From: a bacterium
GTDB taxonomy: Bacteria; Planctomycetota; Planctomycetia; Kolteriales; Kolteriaceae
Direction: 5' to 3'
DNA length: 64,000 nucleotides
Assembly: GCA_019753235.1 (NCBI GenBank)
Contig: JAIELF010000038.1
Coordinates: forward strand, 90,148-154,147
Made by a program: the position numbers and the translations under genes. Below are positions 47,485-56,350 of this stretch, in pieces (position 1 is the stretch's first letter; every line of letters begins with the position of its first letter). The notes under the pieces were generated by a model. The model made no database searches. It saw only the letters and a program-made list of their open reading frames with translations, and was not told the DNA's origin.

Positions 47485-47683
47485 TTCGCCACTCTCCTTG
47501 AGAGAAGATCATCCTTCGCTTGGTTCGCATCATCTCGATGGAAGCAAAAGTATGACCTCTCATTCGAAAACTCGATGCTACACTTCGCTTGCAGTTCTTG
47601 CTCGATGGACTTGCCCCTCGCCAGGCAAACTTTCTTTTAAGCTCGAGCGCATGTCGCCATCAAGAACACGAAGGCCGAGATCC

Positions 47684-48709
47684 ATGAGCACAGTGGACGA
47701 TACATCGCCGGCCACGTTCGAACAATCGAACCCGGTCGAGGCTGAACTTGTCCAGAGGATCGATCGCGCTCTATCTCGCGTCGGCGATTTGCACTCAGCC
47801 CCGAAGGTCGTTCAAGAGATCCTTTCGCAGACCCGATCGATCGACTTCGATCTGAAGGGTCTTACCAACACGATCGCCAGTGACCCAGCGCTGTCGGCCA
47901 AAATCCTTCGCTTAGTCAATTCTGCCAGTTTCGGGCTCCCCAGGCGCGTGAATAGCTTGCCGCAAGCTGTCATGATCCTGGGTCAGCGAACGCTTCGCCT
48001 TGTGGTCATGACTTTCAGCCTGGTCGACAAACTGACCAAAGGGCTCGGCCGGCGGATGTACAACGCGTACTGGCGACAAACCCTCACGATGGCCATTGCC
48101 GGTACTCGGCTCTCGCACGGGCGCACCGATATCGACGCGGATGAAGCTTACGCGTCGGGGTTGTTGGCCGACATCGGCATTCTGGTGCTCGCTCAGACGC
48201 ATGCCGAGCGATACATCGACCTATTCGCCGAGACGCCTCACGACATTCGATTGATCGAAGCTGAGCGAGCCGCCTTCGGATACGACCACGCTCAAGTTGG
48301 AAGCAGACTGCTCGAAAGGTGGGGCTTCTCGCCACGCGTGGCTGCCTCGACGCGTTATCATCATCAACCTCGCCCGCACGCCAGCCGGCTGGAACGGACG
48401 GCATTTCTGTCGAGTCTTCTCTCTGACATTCTGTGGAATCCGTGCTCGCAGCAGGTTGCCATGGTACAAGACATCCTGCGGGCCGAGCTGAACTTTGACA
48501 CCGATAAGTTGATCGAGTTGGCGATCGCTTGCAAAGAGCAGATTTCGCAGCAAGCCGAGCTTTACGGCGTCGATGTCGAAGGAGAGATTCAGGTCGAAGC
48601 GCTGCTGGACGAAGCCCGGCGACTCTTCGTGACCGCGTCGCTCGAAACCGCTATGGATTTCGATTCCACTCTCTCGCTTCTCGGGCAGAATCCACCACCA
48701 GCCATCTGA
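47684..48709 (+). CDS. HDOD-domain signalling protein
   Basis: A 341-residue protein with a full HDOD domain (about residues 30-230): VVQEILSQTR, DPALSAKILRLVNSASFG, SLPQAVMILGQRTLRLVVM and the degenerate HD-like loop around GLLADIGILVLAQ. HDOD proteins lack the metal residues of true HD phosphohydrolases and act as output or regulatory modules in bacterial signalling. The C-terminal 100 residues are helical and unassigned. ATG 47684 has AAGG upstream and starts the family sequence; an in-frame ATG far upstream (47465) lies opposite the nitroreductase start and is unlikely. Confidence 0.85.
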   Translation: MSTVDDTSPATFEQSNPVEAELVQRIDRALSRVGDLHSAPKVVQEILSQTRSIDFDLKGLTNTIASDPALSAKILRLVNSASFGLPRRVNSLPQAVMILGQRTLRLVVMTFSLVDKLTKGLGRRMYNAYWRQTLTMAIAGTRLSHGRTDIDADEAYASGLLADIGILVLAQTHAERYIDLFAETPHDIRLIEAERAAFGYDHAQVGSRLLERWGFSPRVAASTRYHHQPRPHASRLERTAFLSSLLSDILWNPCSQQVAMVQDILRAELNFDTDKLIELAIACKEQISQQAELYGVDVEGEIQVEALLDEARRLFVTASLETAMDFDSTLSLLGQNPPPAI

Positions 48710-48966
48710 CCCGGTTCGTGTGCAGTCCCAAATCAGTTTCCACCCATCATTCATCGAAACCTAAAGAGGGATGCTCGCGGTGGATATTCCAGGGACGATC
48801 CGACCAACGGGGCCGATTTGCCGGCGAACCCTGACCCCTCGACTCCGCGGCCATTGGCAAACGTTTTCCGCACATCCATGGGAAAGGGAGTCGGGTTTCG
48901 AATCTATTTTGAGAGCGATCATCATTAGAATGGAAAGGGTCGATCGGGGAGACTTTAACGTCGTGA

Positions 48967-51078
48967 ATGGGTAGATTCCTCTCGCCCGGTCTAGGGATGG
49001 AGGACGGTAGAGGAGTTCATGCGTTGGGCATCGGCAGCGATCGATACAAGCCTCGCTCCCCTCTCGCTTGCGACTACTCCTGCCTTCTCTTAGCCATTGT
49101 CTTTTCATGCAGTTGGATCGCCTGGGGCGGCCACCGCGTCGGAGGACGTGAGGTTTCGGCCATCGCCATTTTTGCGGGCGGCGCCTGGGTGATCGGCTTG
49201 GCCTTTCATCGTCTCGTCGGTACTTTTCGACTCATCCGACGAACTTTTCCCCTCGTCTACGTCACTGGTGTTGCACTCCTTTCGGTGGGCATGTTTCTTC
49301 TCAAGATTGTTTTGGGACTGTCGCTGTCTGTATCGGTGCTGCTCCTACCCGCGATTGGCCTAATCGTTCTGATGACTTCGAAACAATATCCGAGGGAAGC
49401 CACACTCGTTGGATGGGAAGCCAGCATTCCTCTAGGGGTGACTATTTTGAGCCTCCTGTCGGCGACGCTCTGGTCATCGCATCTTTTTCCCGAGTCGGTT
49501 GCCGTCACTGGTGGTATCCGATCGCGAATGTTCATCGAATACTATGCTCACGGGGTGAACGTCCTTCCCCTCTTAGGGGCAGGTACGCCGTCCTGGTTTG
49601 GCTCGCCTCATTTCATCGGCGAGCCCTGGTCCTTCTACCATTTGGCCAGCCATCTCTACCCCGCGTACCTCAGCGAATGGACCGGTCAACCTCTCGTTGC
49701 ATTCCTTGGCTCTAGTTGGCATCCATTTGGTTACTCCCTGTTAGGACTGGGAGCTTACGTTCTCAGTTCAACCATCGTTTCCCATCGCCATGGTCTCTGG
49801 AGCGTGCTTTTTGTTGCACTTTTGCCCGACCCGACATTCTGGTCGTGGGAACTGATTTGCTATTCTTTCGGCCGCAACGTCGAGTGTACGCCCGCGGCCA
49901 GTCTCGGGTGTGCGTTAGGAGCTATAGCTGTCGCGATGGTCATTCGTGGCGCGATTGCCCGGTCGACGCGAGTCACGCTTGCTGGCTTCTGGCTGGCGAC
50001 ACTTGTTTTCTTCATCCGGGCAAACTTTCTGTTCTGCATTCTCCCCTCGTGCGGCCTCGCCTTGCTCTTAGCTCGCAATGATTGGCCCAAACCCTGGACA
50101 ATCCGCATGGTCACAGGATTGCTACTCTTAGGTCTCTTCGGTGGCTGGCTTGGCTCGGAGCTTAAGTCGGCTCCGACACTTGAGTTCGGCTGGCGTGGTG
50201 GCGAGCCCTTTGCCATCTGGTCTGCAGGTGTGCTCGTCGACCGAACACCTTGGACGGATCTCGTCCCGGAACTTGGACAAGTGAGTATTCCCGAGAGTAT
50301 CCTTCGCCGAACGGTCTTCCTTTTGCTTGGTGGATTCCAAGCAGGCTTTTACTTCGTCGTCGCTTTGGGTCTCTTTTCCCTCTTACGAGGAAAAACTCGC
50401 GGTGGGCTATTGATCGCGCCGGTTATCTTACTGGGCTTATTCGTGGTTGTCGGGCTCTTCATGATGCCGAATCAGAACGGCGACCCATTCGAAATCCCTC
50501 ATCGGCCGTTTGTTTGGTACTACTACATCCTGGCCATTTGGGCCGCAAGTCTCACCGGTCAGTTCATGAGGGGAATGGGACTCTCTTCGTTTAGGATCAG
50601 CCTTCTTGCCTCTCTCCTCGCGGTCGTTCCCGCGTACATGATCGGTTCAACGCTCTTTGTCCCCTTCGAACCGAAAGAACACTTTATTCCAGAGGGGCTA
50701 GTCGACGCCTCCCGTTTTATTCGCGAGCATTCGGATCAACACGACCGATTCGTTGATAGCGAGTGCGATCCGCTGTTGATCTCGGGTGCTTTGGCAGAAC
50801 GCCCCGAGTTTGTCTGTTGGGGAGAGGGATACAACTTTCCAGGATCAGGAGCCGCCCGCAACGTCCGAGCCGAACGATCGAAAGATGTTCGTCAACTGCT
50901 ATCACTTTCGAGCGAGCCAGAGTTAGTCGATTGGTTCTCGGCCCGCCGTGTCCGCTGGATACTGGTGCATCCGCAAAAACATCTCGGTTGGCCCGCATCG
51001 ATTGCCCAGCGACCCGTGTTTCAATCGAAGGGCTTCCGCGTTTTCGACCTATCAATGCTCCTTGAATCGACGAGGTGA
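48967..51078 (+). CDS. Large polytopic membrane protein, function unknown
   Basis: A 703-residue protein with roughly 12-14 hydrophobic helices through residue 560 and a soluble C-terminal domain of about 140 residues that starts FIREHSDQHDRFVDSE. The topology (many helices, then a soluble tail with a DSECDPLLISG segment) resembles the lipid-carrier-dependent glycosyltransferases of the GT-C class (ArnT/PMT-like), but I do not see the acidic first-loop motif clearly, so this is a guess. The start could be ATG 48967 or ATG 48997. A terminator-like palindrome follows the stop. Confidence 0.55.
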   Translation: MGRFLSPGLGMEDGRGVHALGIGSDRYKPRSPLACDYSCLLLAIVFSCSWIAWGGHRVGGREVSAIAIFAGGAWVIGLAFHRLVGTFRLIRRTFPLVYVTGVALLSVGMFLLKIVLGLSLSVSVLLLPAIGLIVLMTSKQYPREATLVGWEASIPLGVTILSLLSATLWSSHLFPESVAVTGGIRSRMFIEYYAHGVNVLPLLGAGTPSWFGSPHFIGEPWSFYHLASHLYPAYLSEWTGQPLVAFLGSSWHPFGYSLLGLGAYVLSSTIVSHRHGLWSVLFVALLPDPTFWSWELICYSFGRNVECTPAASLGCALGAIAVAMVIRGAIARSTRVTLAGFWLATLVFFIRANFLFCILPSCGLALLLARNDWPKPWTIRMVTGLLLLGLFGGWLGSELKSAPTLEFGWRGGEPFAIWSAGVLVDRTPWTDLVPELGQVSIPESILRRTVFLLLGGFQAGFYFVVALGLFSLLRGKTRGGLLIAPVILLGLFVVVGLFMMPNQNGDPFEIPHRPFVWYYYILAIWAASLTGQFMRGMGLSSFRISLLASLLAVVPAYMIGSTLFVPFEPKEHFIPEGLVDASRFIREHSDQHDRFVDSECDPLLISGALAERPEFVCWGEGYNFPGSGAARNVRAERSKDVRQLLSLSSEPELVDWFSARRVRWILVHPQKHLGWPASIAQRPVFQSKGFRVFDLSMLLESTR

Positions 51079-51097
51079 GTTCGTCGCGACGTCAAAT

Positions 51098-51117
51098 AGC
51101 CCCGTGCGCACGGGGCT
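51098..51117. terminator. Bidirectional terminator-like hairpin between convergent genes
   Basis: AGCCCCGT (51098-51105) and ACGGGGCT (51110-51117) pair perfectly around GCGC. On the minus strand it is followed by ATTTGAC, and on the plus strand by CTT. It sits between the convergent polytopic membrane gene and the desaturase gene. The T-runs are short, so efficiency is uncertain. Confidence 0.55.
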
Positions 51118-51214
51118 CTTCAATGCCAACTCGCCCGCCGATAATAACTCTATCGTCGGTACTCCCGAAGGGGATCGGTCCATCGGCTCAGAGCTGCAAT
51201 CCAATCGGCAATCG

Positions 51215-52189
51215 TCAAGCAGCTCCGGAAGTTTCGGAGCTGGCGGGGCCGGCGAGGCGTTGTTTGGGTACGCGTGGAGGGAGAACATCCCACACCAGGC
51301 CGACGGCTTCGAGACCTTTGATCGTCCAGTGCGTGAGATCGATCTCCCACCAACGATGTCCGTGCGAGGCGCTTCGCTGATCAGCATGATGATTGTTGTG
51401 CCAACCTTCGCCGTTGGTGAGGAAGGCGACGACCCAGTTGTTGGTGCTGTCTTCGTTGGTCACATAATTTCGGTAACCCCAGAAATGACTTGCGGAATTG
51501 ACCGCCCACGTGATGTGCCAAACATAAACCGTTCGAACGATCACTCCCCAGACAAAAAGGCTTAGGCCAAACTGAATGGCTTCCTTGGTTGTCGGCGATA
51601 CCAGCCAAGCGACCAGTGCAAATAGCACCGAGAGGATCGCGACGTGGCCGGCCCAATACAACAACCAGCGATTCCCCGCATGGGTTCGGCGATAGAAGCG
51701 GTCCTGAACCAAGTCGCGCGCATACTTTTCGACCATGTCGAGTGTTGCAAACTCGCGATTCTCTTTGATCAACCAACCCATGTGCCCCCAGAAGAAATTC
51801 ACGAGGGGGCTATGAGGATCAGGCTGCTCATCCGAAAACTGATGATGCTTGCGGTGGATCGCCACCCAACGAACGGGGGAGTCCTGCAAAGAGCACATGC
51901 CGAGAATAGCAAAGAAGTGCTCCAGCCACTTGGCACATTTAAAACTGCCATGCGTCAACAGACGATGATAGCCGATATTCACTCCACACGAGCCGAACAG
52001 ATAGTTCCCGAGAAAGACCAGCAGCACGCCGGTCCAAGAGAAAAAGTACGGAAGCAATGCGGCCAAGGCGAAAAGATGGAACGCTAAAAAGTAGGTGAGG
52101 TAAGGCCAAAAGATTCGGCCCCCTTGAGCCCCTTCCGGAAGGGATAGCCGCCTGCGAACGTGCATCGACTCGGCAGAACTTGCCATCAT
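51215..52189 (-). CDS. Acyl-CoA/acyl-lipid delta-9-type fatty acid desaturase
   Basis: A 324-residue membrane desaturase. The three His boxes are complete: HRLLTH (75-80), HRKHH (112-116) and HNNHH (264-268), in the spacing of class I stearoyl-CoA-type desaturases, with four membrane helices between them. It introduces a cis double bond into saturated acyl chains of membrane lipids using di-iron and electrons from ferredoxin or cytochrome b5-like donors. It is some 11 kb downstream of the lipid-synthase block, and no regulatory link is evident. Confidence 0.92.
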   Translation of the reverse strand: MMASSAESMHVRRRLSLPEGAQGGRIFWPYLTYFLAFHLFALAALLPYFFSWTGVLLVFLGNYLFGSCGVNIGYHRLLTHGSFKCAKWLEHFFAILGMCSLQDSPVRWVAIHRKHHQFSDEQPDPHSPLVNFFWGHMGWLIKENREFATLDMVEKYARDLVQDRFYRRTHAGNRWLLYWAGHVAILSVLFALVAWLVSPTTKEAIQFGLSLFVWGVIVRTVYVWHITWAVNSASHFWGYRNYVTNEDSTNNWVVAFLTNGEGWHNNHHADQRSASHGHRWWEIDLTHWTIKGLEAVGLVWDVLPPRVPKQRLAGPASSETSGAA

Positions 52190-52324
52190 CTAGGGCCCTT
52201 TCATCTGGGCGTAACCTCTTCCCTCACCCACGAGATTATAGAGACTTGCTGTGAATCATCCGAGAGAGACTTGTCCTCATGATGAGTGGAGCCGAACCAG
52301 GAATCGCTGTTCAAACATGTAGAT

Positions 52325-52363
52325 CAACAAAACGAGCCGCCCCAACCAAAGCTGGGACGGCTC
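52325..52363 (-). terminator. Intrinsic terminator of the TlpA-like gene
   Basis: Read on the minus strand, GAGCCGTCCCA pairs with TGGGGCGGCTC (arms at 52353-52363 and 52334-52344, one mismatch) and is followed by GTTTTGTT (52326-52333). The hairpin lies about 70 bases after the stop of the gene at 52432-54366. Confidence 0.8.
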
Positions 52364-52431
52364 GAAGCGCCGCTGTGCGCTGTTTTGTTAAGCGAAGACG
52401 TACACCTTAAGTACGCTTTGCTTCTGGAGGA

Positions 52432-54366
52432 CTACTTGTTGGCGTCTTTGTCCTTGCCGGCAACGCGAGAGACCATCACCTTCGCGAGCTCCGCTTCGAG
52501 TTCGCCGAACTGAACGTTCTTGTTGACGACGTTTCCATTGGCATCCACCAACAGCAAGTAAGGAAGGCTGATGATCCCCAGATCGGTCGCCAGCTTACTT
52601 TCCATCGCCCCCTCTTCGAACATTTGCGGCCAGGCGTATCCCTTGCTCTTCAGGAACTCGACGGCTTGGTCCTTCTTGTGATCGAGGCAAACACCGACGA
52701 TCTCGAAGCCAGCCTTCGCGTACTTGTCACGAAGTTTTTGGAGACGATCCATCTCCTCGACACATGGCTCGCACCAGGTTGCCCAGTACGAAATCAACAC
52801 GACCTTCCCCTCGTACGCACTGGTGTCGATGGGAGCTCGGCCGAGACTGTTACCGGTCAGCTTGAGGGGCTGTCCAATCGATTCCAATCGCCGAAGCGCG
52901 CCGCGAGCCTTGACCGCAAAGGGACTGTCGGCATGTTTGTTGACCAGTTCCTGATAGTACTTGATGGCTTCATCGTCGCTAGAGGTGAACTCCATGCCGT
53001 TACCCAACTGCCAAAGAGCATCAGGGGCATCCGGAGCCTCCGGATATTGCACGAGGAAATCCTGCAACTGCTTCATGAAGCCTTTTTGGAGCTCGCCGGG
53101 ATCGGCGGCGTCGGCAAGCTTGACGGCATAATCCGAATTGAGTGAACGATAGAGGAAGTACGCCGCCAGCGTCTTGCCCCAATTCACCTTGGCGAACTGC
53201 TCGCCATACTGAGTCAGGGTCGCGACACCCTTAGGATACTTGCCGGTCTGGACAGCCGCATTCAGGCTGTCGGCAACCTGCTTGTACCAGTGCTCACGGT
53301 TGCCAAGCTTCTTCGACTTCGCGCCGACTTTGGCACAGATGTCCGCTCGCTTAAGATGGTACTGCACGAGGGCTTCGCTGTCCTCGCCATCCTTCGGAGT
53401 GCTTTCATCATGAGCTCGCAACGCGACGACAAGGGCTCGGACATCATCATCGTCTTCGACGACCCCTTCCCCTTCATCGTTCTCTTGATTGGCAATGACG
53501 TCGGGCATGCCGGCGACGATGATACCGTCGGTTGCCATCGGCTTGGATTGATCAATCACGACCGGACCGGCCGACAGCTTCCAGGCCTCGCCGACCCGAA
53601 CGAGCTCGGGAATGCGAAGCCACTTGGTGTCGCCCCCCGCATCAACAAGAATGGTTCCATTGAGATAGAGGACCAGATCCTGTGAGCCACCCACCTCGTC
53701 AGAAGGAATCATCATTGGGTTGTGGCCGTCAAAACGATTCCAAACGAGTTCTTTACCCATGGTCTTGGCGAGCTGGGCGAATCCTGCCTCCGCCTCTTTC
53801 TGAGCGGTGGTAACTCGGCCAGCAACATCGCCCGAGACGCCTAGTTGCTGCAGGTCGGGCCCAGTCAACAAAAGTGCTTCCAGTCGAGAAAAATCGCCGG
53901 CATTGATGGCGGCCACCACCTCAGCCGTCACTTCCTCGGCCGAGATCGCCTTCCACTCATCAACCTTGCCATCTTCGTTCTTATCGATCCCCCATCGCGA
54001 GCCGCCGGTGTGATAGTAACGGAATTCATCGGGACGACCGTTGAGGTTAGAATCGATGTCGCGATAGACTTCTTGCCCGTTCATGTAGTACGACCAACGA
54101 TCGACTTTGCCGTCGCCGTTGGTGTCCATGAACTGGCGAATGGTCAGGCCGCGATGATCGCGAACGACGTATCCCCGCTGCTTGCCGTCAGTGACCTCGG
54201 CCTTGCACTTGGGGAGGGTTTCCTCGCCGGGAATGTCGTAGACGACACCGGGCTGCGCGGGCTGAAACTTCAATATCTGGGTGACATCAGGCTGCTCGGC
54301 CCCAACAACCGGACCCGCCACCAATGCCGTCGCGAGGACCGACTCCCATCGCAGACGCCTTTGCAT
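52432..54366 (-). CDS. TlpA-like thioredoxin protein with calcium-loop-like repeats
   Basis: A 644-residue exported protein. A signal peptide (about 1-23) is followed by three repeats of an EF-hand/dockerin-like loop (DTNGDGKVDRW, DSNLNGRPDEF, DKNEDGKVDEW, about residues 80-130), a helical TPR-like central region (about 300-490), and a C-terminal redoxin domain (about 500-640) with WCEPC (C532, C535) in SYWATWCEPCVEE. TlpA/ResA-like domains reduce disulfides in the periplasm, for instance in cytochrome c maturation; the many haem proteins in this genome make that plausible. The calcium loops may bind a partner or stabilise the fold. Confidence 0.85.
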   Translation of the reverse strand: MQRRLRWESVLATALVAGPVVGAEQPDVTQILKFQPAQPGVVYDIPGEETLPKCKAEVTDGKQRGYVVRDHRGLTIRQFMDTNGDGKVDRWSYYMNGQEVYRDIDSNLNGRPDEFRYYHTGGSRWGIDKNEDGKVDEWKAISAEEVTAEVVAAINAGDFSRLEALLLTGPDLQQLGVSGDVAGRVTTAQKEAEAGFAQLAKTMGKELVWNRFDGHNPMMIPSDEVGGSQDLVLYLNGTILVDAGGDTKWLRIPELVRVGEAWKLSAGPVVIDQSKPMATDGIIVAGMPDVIANQENDEGEGVVEDDDDVRALVVALRAHDESTPKDGEDSEALVQYHLKRADICAKVGAKSKKLGNREHWYKQVADSLNAAVQTGKYPKGVATLTQYGEQFAKVNWGKTLAAYFLYRSLNSDYAVKLADAADPGELQKGFMKQLQDFLVQYPEAPDAPDALWQLGNGMEFTSSDDEAIKYYQELVNKHADSPFAVKARGALRRLESIGQPLKLTGNSLGRAPIDTSAYEGKVVLISYWATWCEPCVEEMDRLQKLRDKYAKAGFEIVGVCLDHKKDQAVEFLKSKGYAWPQMFEEGAMESKLATDLGIISLPYLLLVDANGNVVNKNVQFGELEAELAKVMVSRVAGKDKDANK

Positions 54367-54661
54367 CCCATCAATCTCCTTGGCCTACGGCAATCGACTC
54401 GGGCCAACTGGCGAAAACAGCTCGCCGGGCCACGACTAGGTACGATGATGATGCTGGAGCCACGTCGGCCAAACGCCCTCTCAGCACCGCGGAGATTTAA
54501 CGCCAACGCTCGAAATGATGGAAGGTCAGTTTGGACAGAGAAAAAGGATCAGTGAATCTTCATAACTCGGGGGGAACAGGATAAGGGTTTCCTCATCAGC
54601 GAGAGGATAGCTCGCCGATTTTGAACGAGTCTCGAATAAGAGGACGGCGACCACCCAAGTT

Positions 54662-56194
54662 TCAGGAGCGGTTTCGTTTCTCGCGAATCGTCAATTGCGC
54701 GAGGCTTGTTGCTGCCTCGGGCGTCAGATCACCGCTGCGGTAACGCCAGCGCCAGTTGGGCCGAGCCGGCCAGGCGGTGCCCGGCTGATTCATGCGAGCC
54801 CAACTTCCCAAACCGAGCAGATCTTGCACGGGCGCGATGGCTAGGTCGGCGTTGCTTCGCCAAGCCAGATCGGTCAAGTCCCAGCCGATCCCATGACCGC
54901 TAGGAGGGGCGGCCCAATTGACTCGATCGAGGAGTTCCTTGTTGGGAGTGATCTCGGATCGAAACCAACCATCACTGGTGTCATTGTCATGCGTGCCGCT
55001 GTAGACGGCAGTATCTTTTTCGTAGGTTTCGACGCGCCAGTCGGTCGGTTGAGAACTCATGAGCTCGAAGTGCAAGACGCGCATGCCGGGGAGAGCAAAA
55101 TCCTTGCGGAGCTTCGTGACCTCAGCCGTGATCGTCCCGAGATCCTCCGCAATGAGAGGGAGTTCCTGGGCAGACCTCTTCAAGTCGCGCGCGATCGCGT
55201 GAAAGAGCTTACCGCCAGGACCAAGATTCCACTGACCACCGACGGCGGTCTCTTCGCCCGCAGGGACTGACCAATACGCTTCGAACCCGCGAAAATGGTC
55301 GATTCTCGCGACATCGACCAGATCCAGCGTTCTGCGAATTCGCCGTTTCCACCACAGGTAATCGCTCGCGTCGATGGCGTCCCAGTCGTAGATGGGATTA
55401 TTCCAAAGCTGTCCCGTCGCAGAGAAATAATCGGGTGGGACGCCCGCAACCTCGGTCGGATATCCCTTTTCATCCAGCTTGAAGAACTCTCGGCCTGCCC
55501 AGACGTCGGCACTGTCGGCCGCGACATAGATCGGAAGATCACCGATCAACCCAACCCCCTGGGTCCGCGCGAGATCTCGAATCCGCCGCCATTGGCGATC
55601 GAAGAGAAACTGCTCGAAAGCGTAGTAAGCGATGGCGCCGACCAAATCAGCCAACGATTTAACGCTGGGGAGTTTCGTCTTCGGATCGACATACTCGGTC
55701 CATTCGCGCCAGTCGCGCCCGCCATTCACGCCGCGCAAGGCTAAGAACCGAGTGTGCGGCCCCAACCAGTCGGCTTGCTCATGACAGAAACGATCAAACT
55801 CGCGCGAGGCCGGATGATCATGTTCATAAAAGCGATCGAACGCTCGGCGAAGAAGAACCTCTTTGGACCTTTGCGCGGCCGCGATCTCGGCATGGGTCTC
55901 GCCCGACGGTGTGGGGATCTTTGCTGCATCGACATCGGCCTGGTTCACCCAGCCTTCTTCCAACAGTCGCTCGGGGCTGATGAGAGCAGCATTGCCTGCG
56001 AATGCAGACGGGGACATGTAAGGCGAGCCATCATCGGTCGTTGGATTGAGCGGAAGAATCTGCCACCATCGCTGCTTGGCTTGTGCCAACCAGTTGACAA
56101 ACGCCTCGGCCTGCGGGCCAAGATCTCCGATACCAAACGGGCCCGGCAGCGACGTTGGATGAAGCAGAATGCCGCTGGACCGAGGAGTAAACAT
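54662..56194 (-). CDS. malQ: 4-alpha-glucanotransferase (amylomaltase)
   Basis: A 510-residue GH77 enzyme of normal length. It transfers alpha-1,4-glucan segments between chains in glycogen or maltodextrin metabolism in the cytoplasm. The N-terminal SSGILLHPTSLPGPFGIGDLG, the nucleophile D299 in ARIDHFRGFEAYW, the acid/base E350 in AEDLGTIT, and HDNDTSDGW towards the end are all in place. AAGG lies nine bases upstream of ATG 56194. No other glycogen gene is adjacent. Confidence 0.96.
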   Translation of the reverse strand: MFTPRSSGILLHPTSLPGPFGIGDLGPQAEAFVNWLAQAKQRWWQILPLNPTTDDGSPYMSPSAFAGNAALISPERLLEEGWVNQADVDAAKIPTPSGETHAEIAAAQRSKEVLLRRAFDRFYEHDHPASREFDRFCHEQADWLGPHTRFLALRGVNGGRDWREWTEYVDPKTKLPSVKSLADLVGAIAYYAFEQFLFDRQWRRIRDLARTQGVGLIGDLPIYVAADSADVWAGREFFKLDEKGYPTEVAGVPPDYFSATGQLWNNPIYDWDAIDASDYLWWKRRIRRTLDLVDVARIDHFRGFEAYWSVPAGEETAVGGQWNLGPGGKLFHAIARDLKRSAQELPLIAEDLGTITAEVTKLRKDFALPGMRVLHFELMSSQPTDWRVETYEKDTAVYSGTHDNDTSDGWFRSEITPNKELLDRVNWAAPPSGHGIGWDLTDLAWRSNADLAIAPVQDLLGLGSWARMNQPGTAWPARPNWRWRYRSGDLTPEAATSLAQLTIREKRNRS

Positions 56195-56350
56195 CGACGA
56201 GACCTTCCATCACCAGAAAATCATGAACGTCGAAGTCTAGGACAGAACCGGCCCAGAAGCAACAGCGACAGACTTCCGCATCCCGAACCGAATCCAATTC
56301 AAGCGGTCACCCTCGAGTCGTTTCCGTCAGCAACCCGAACAGGGGAGTGA

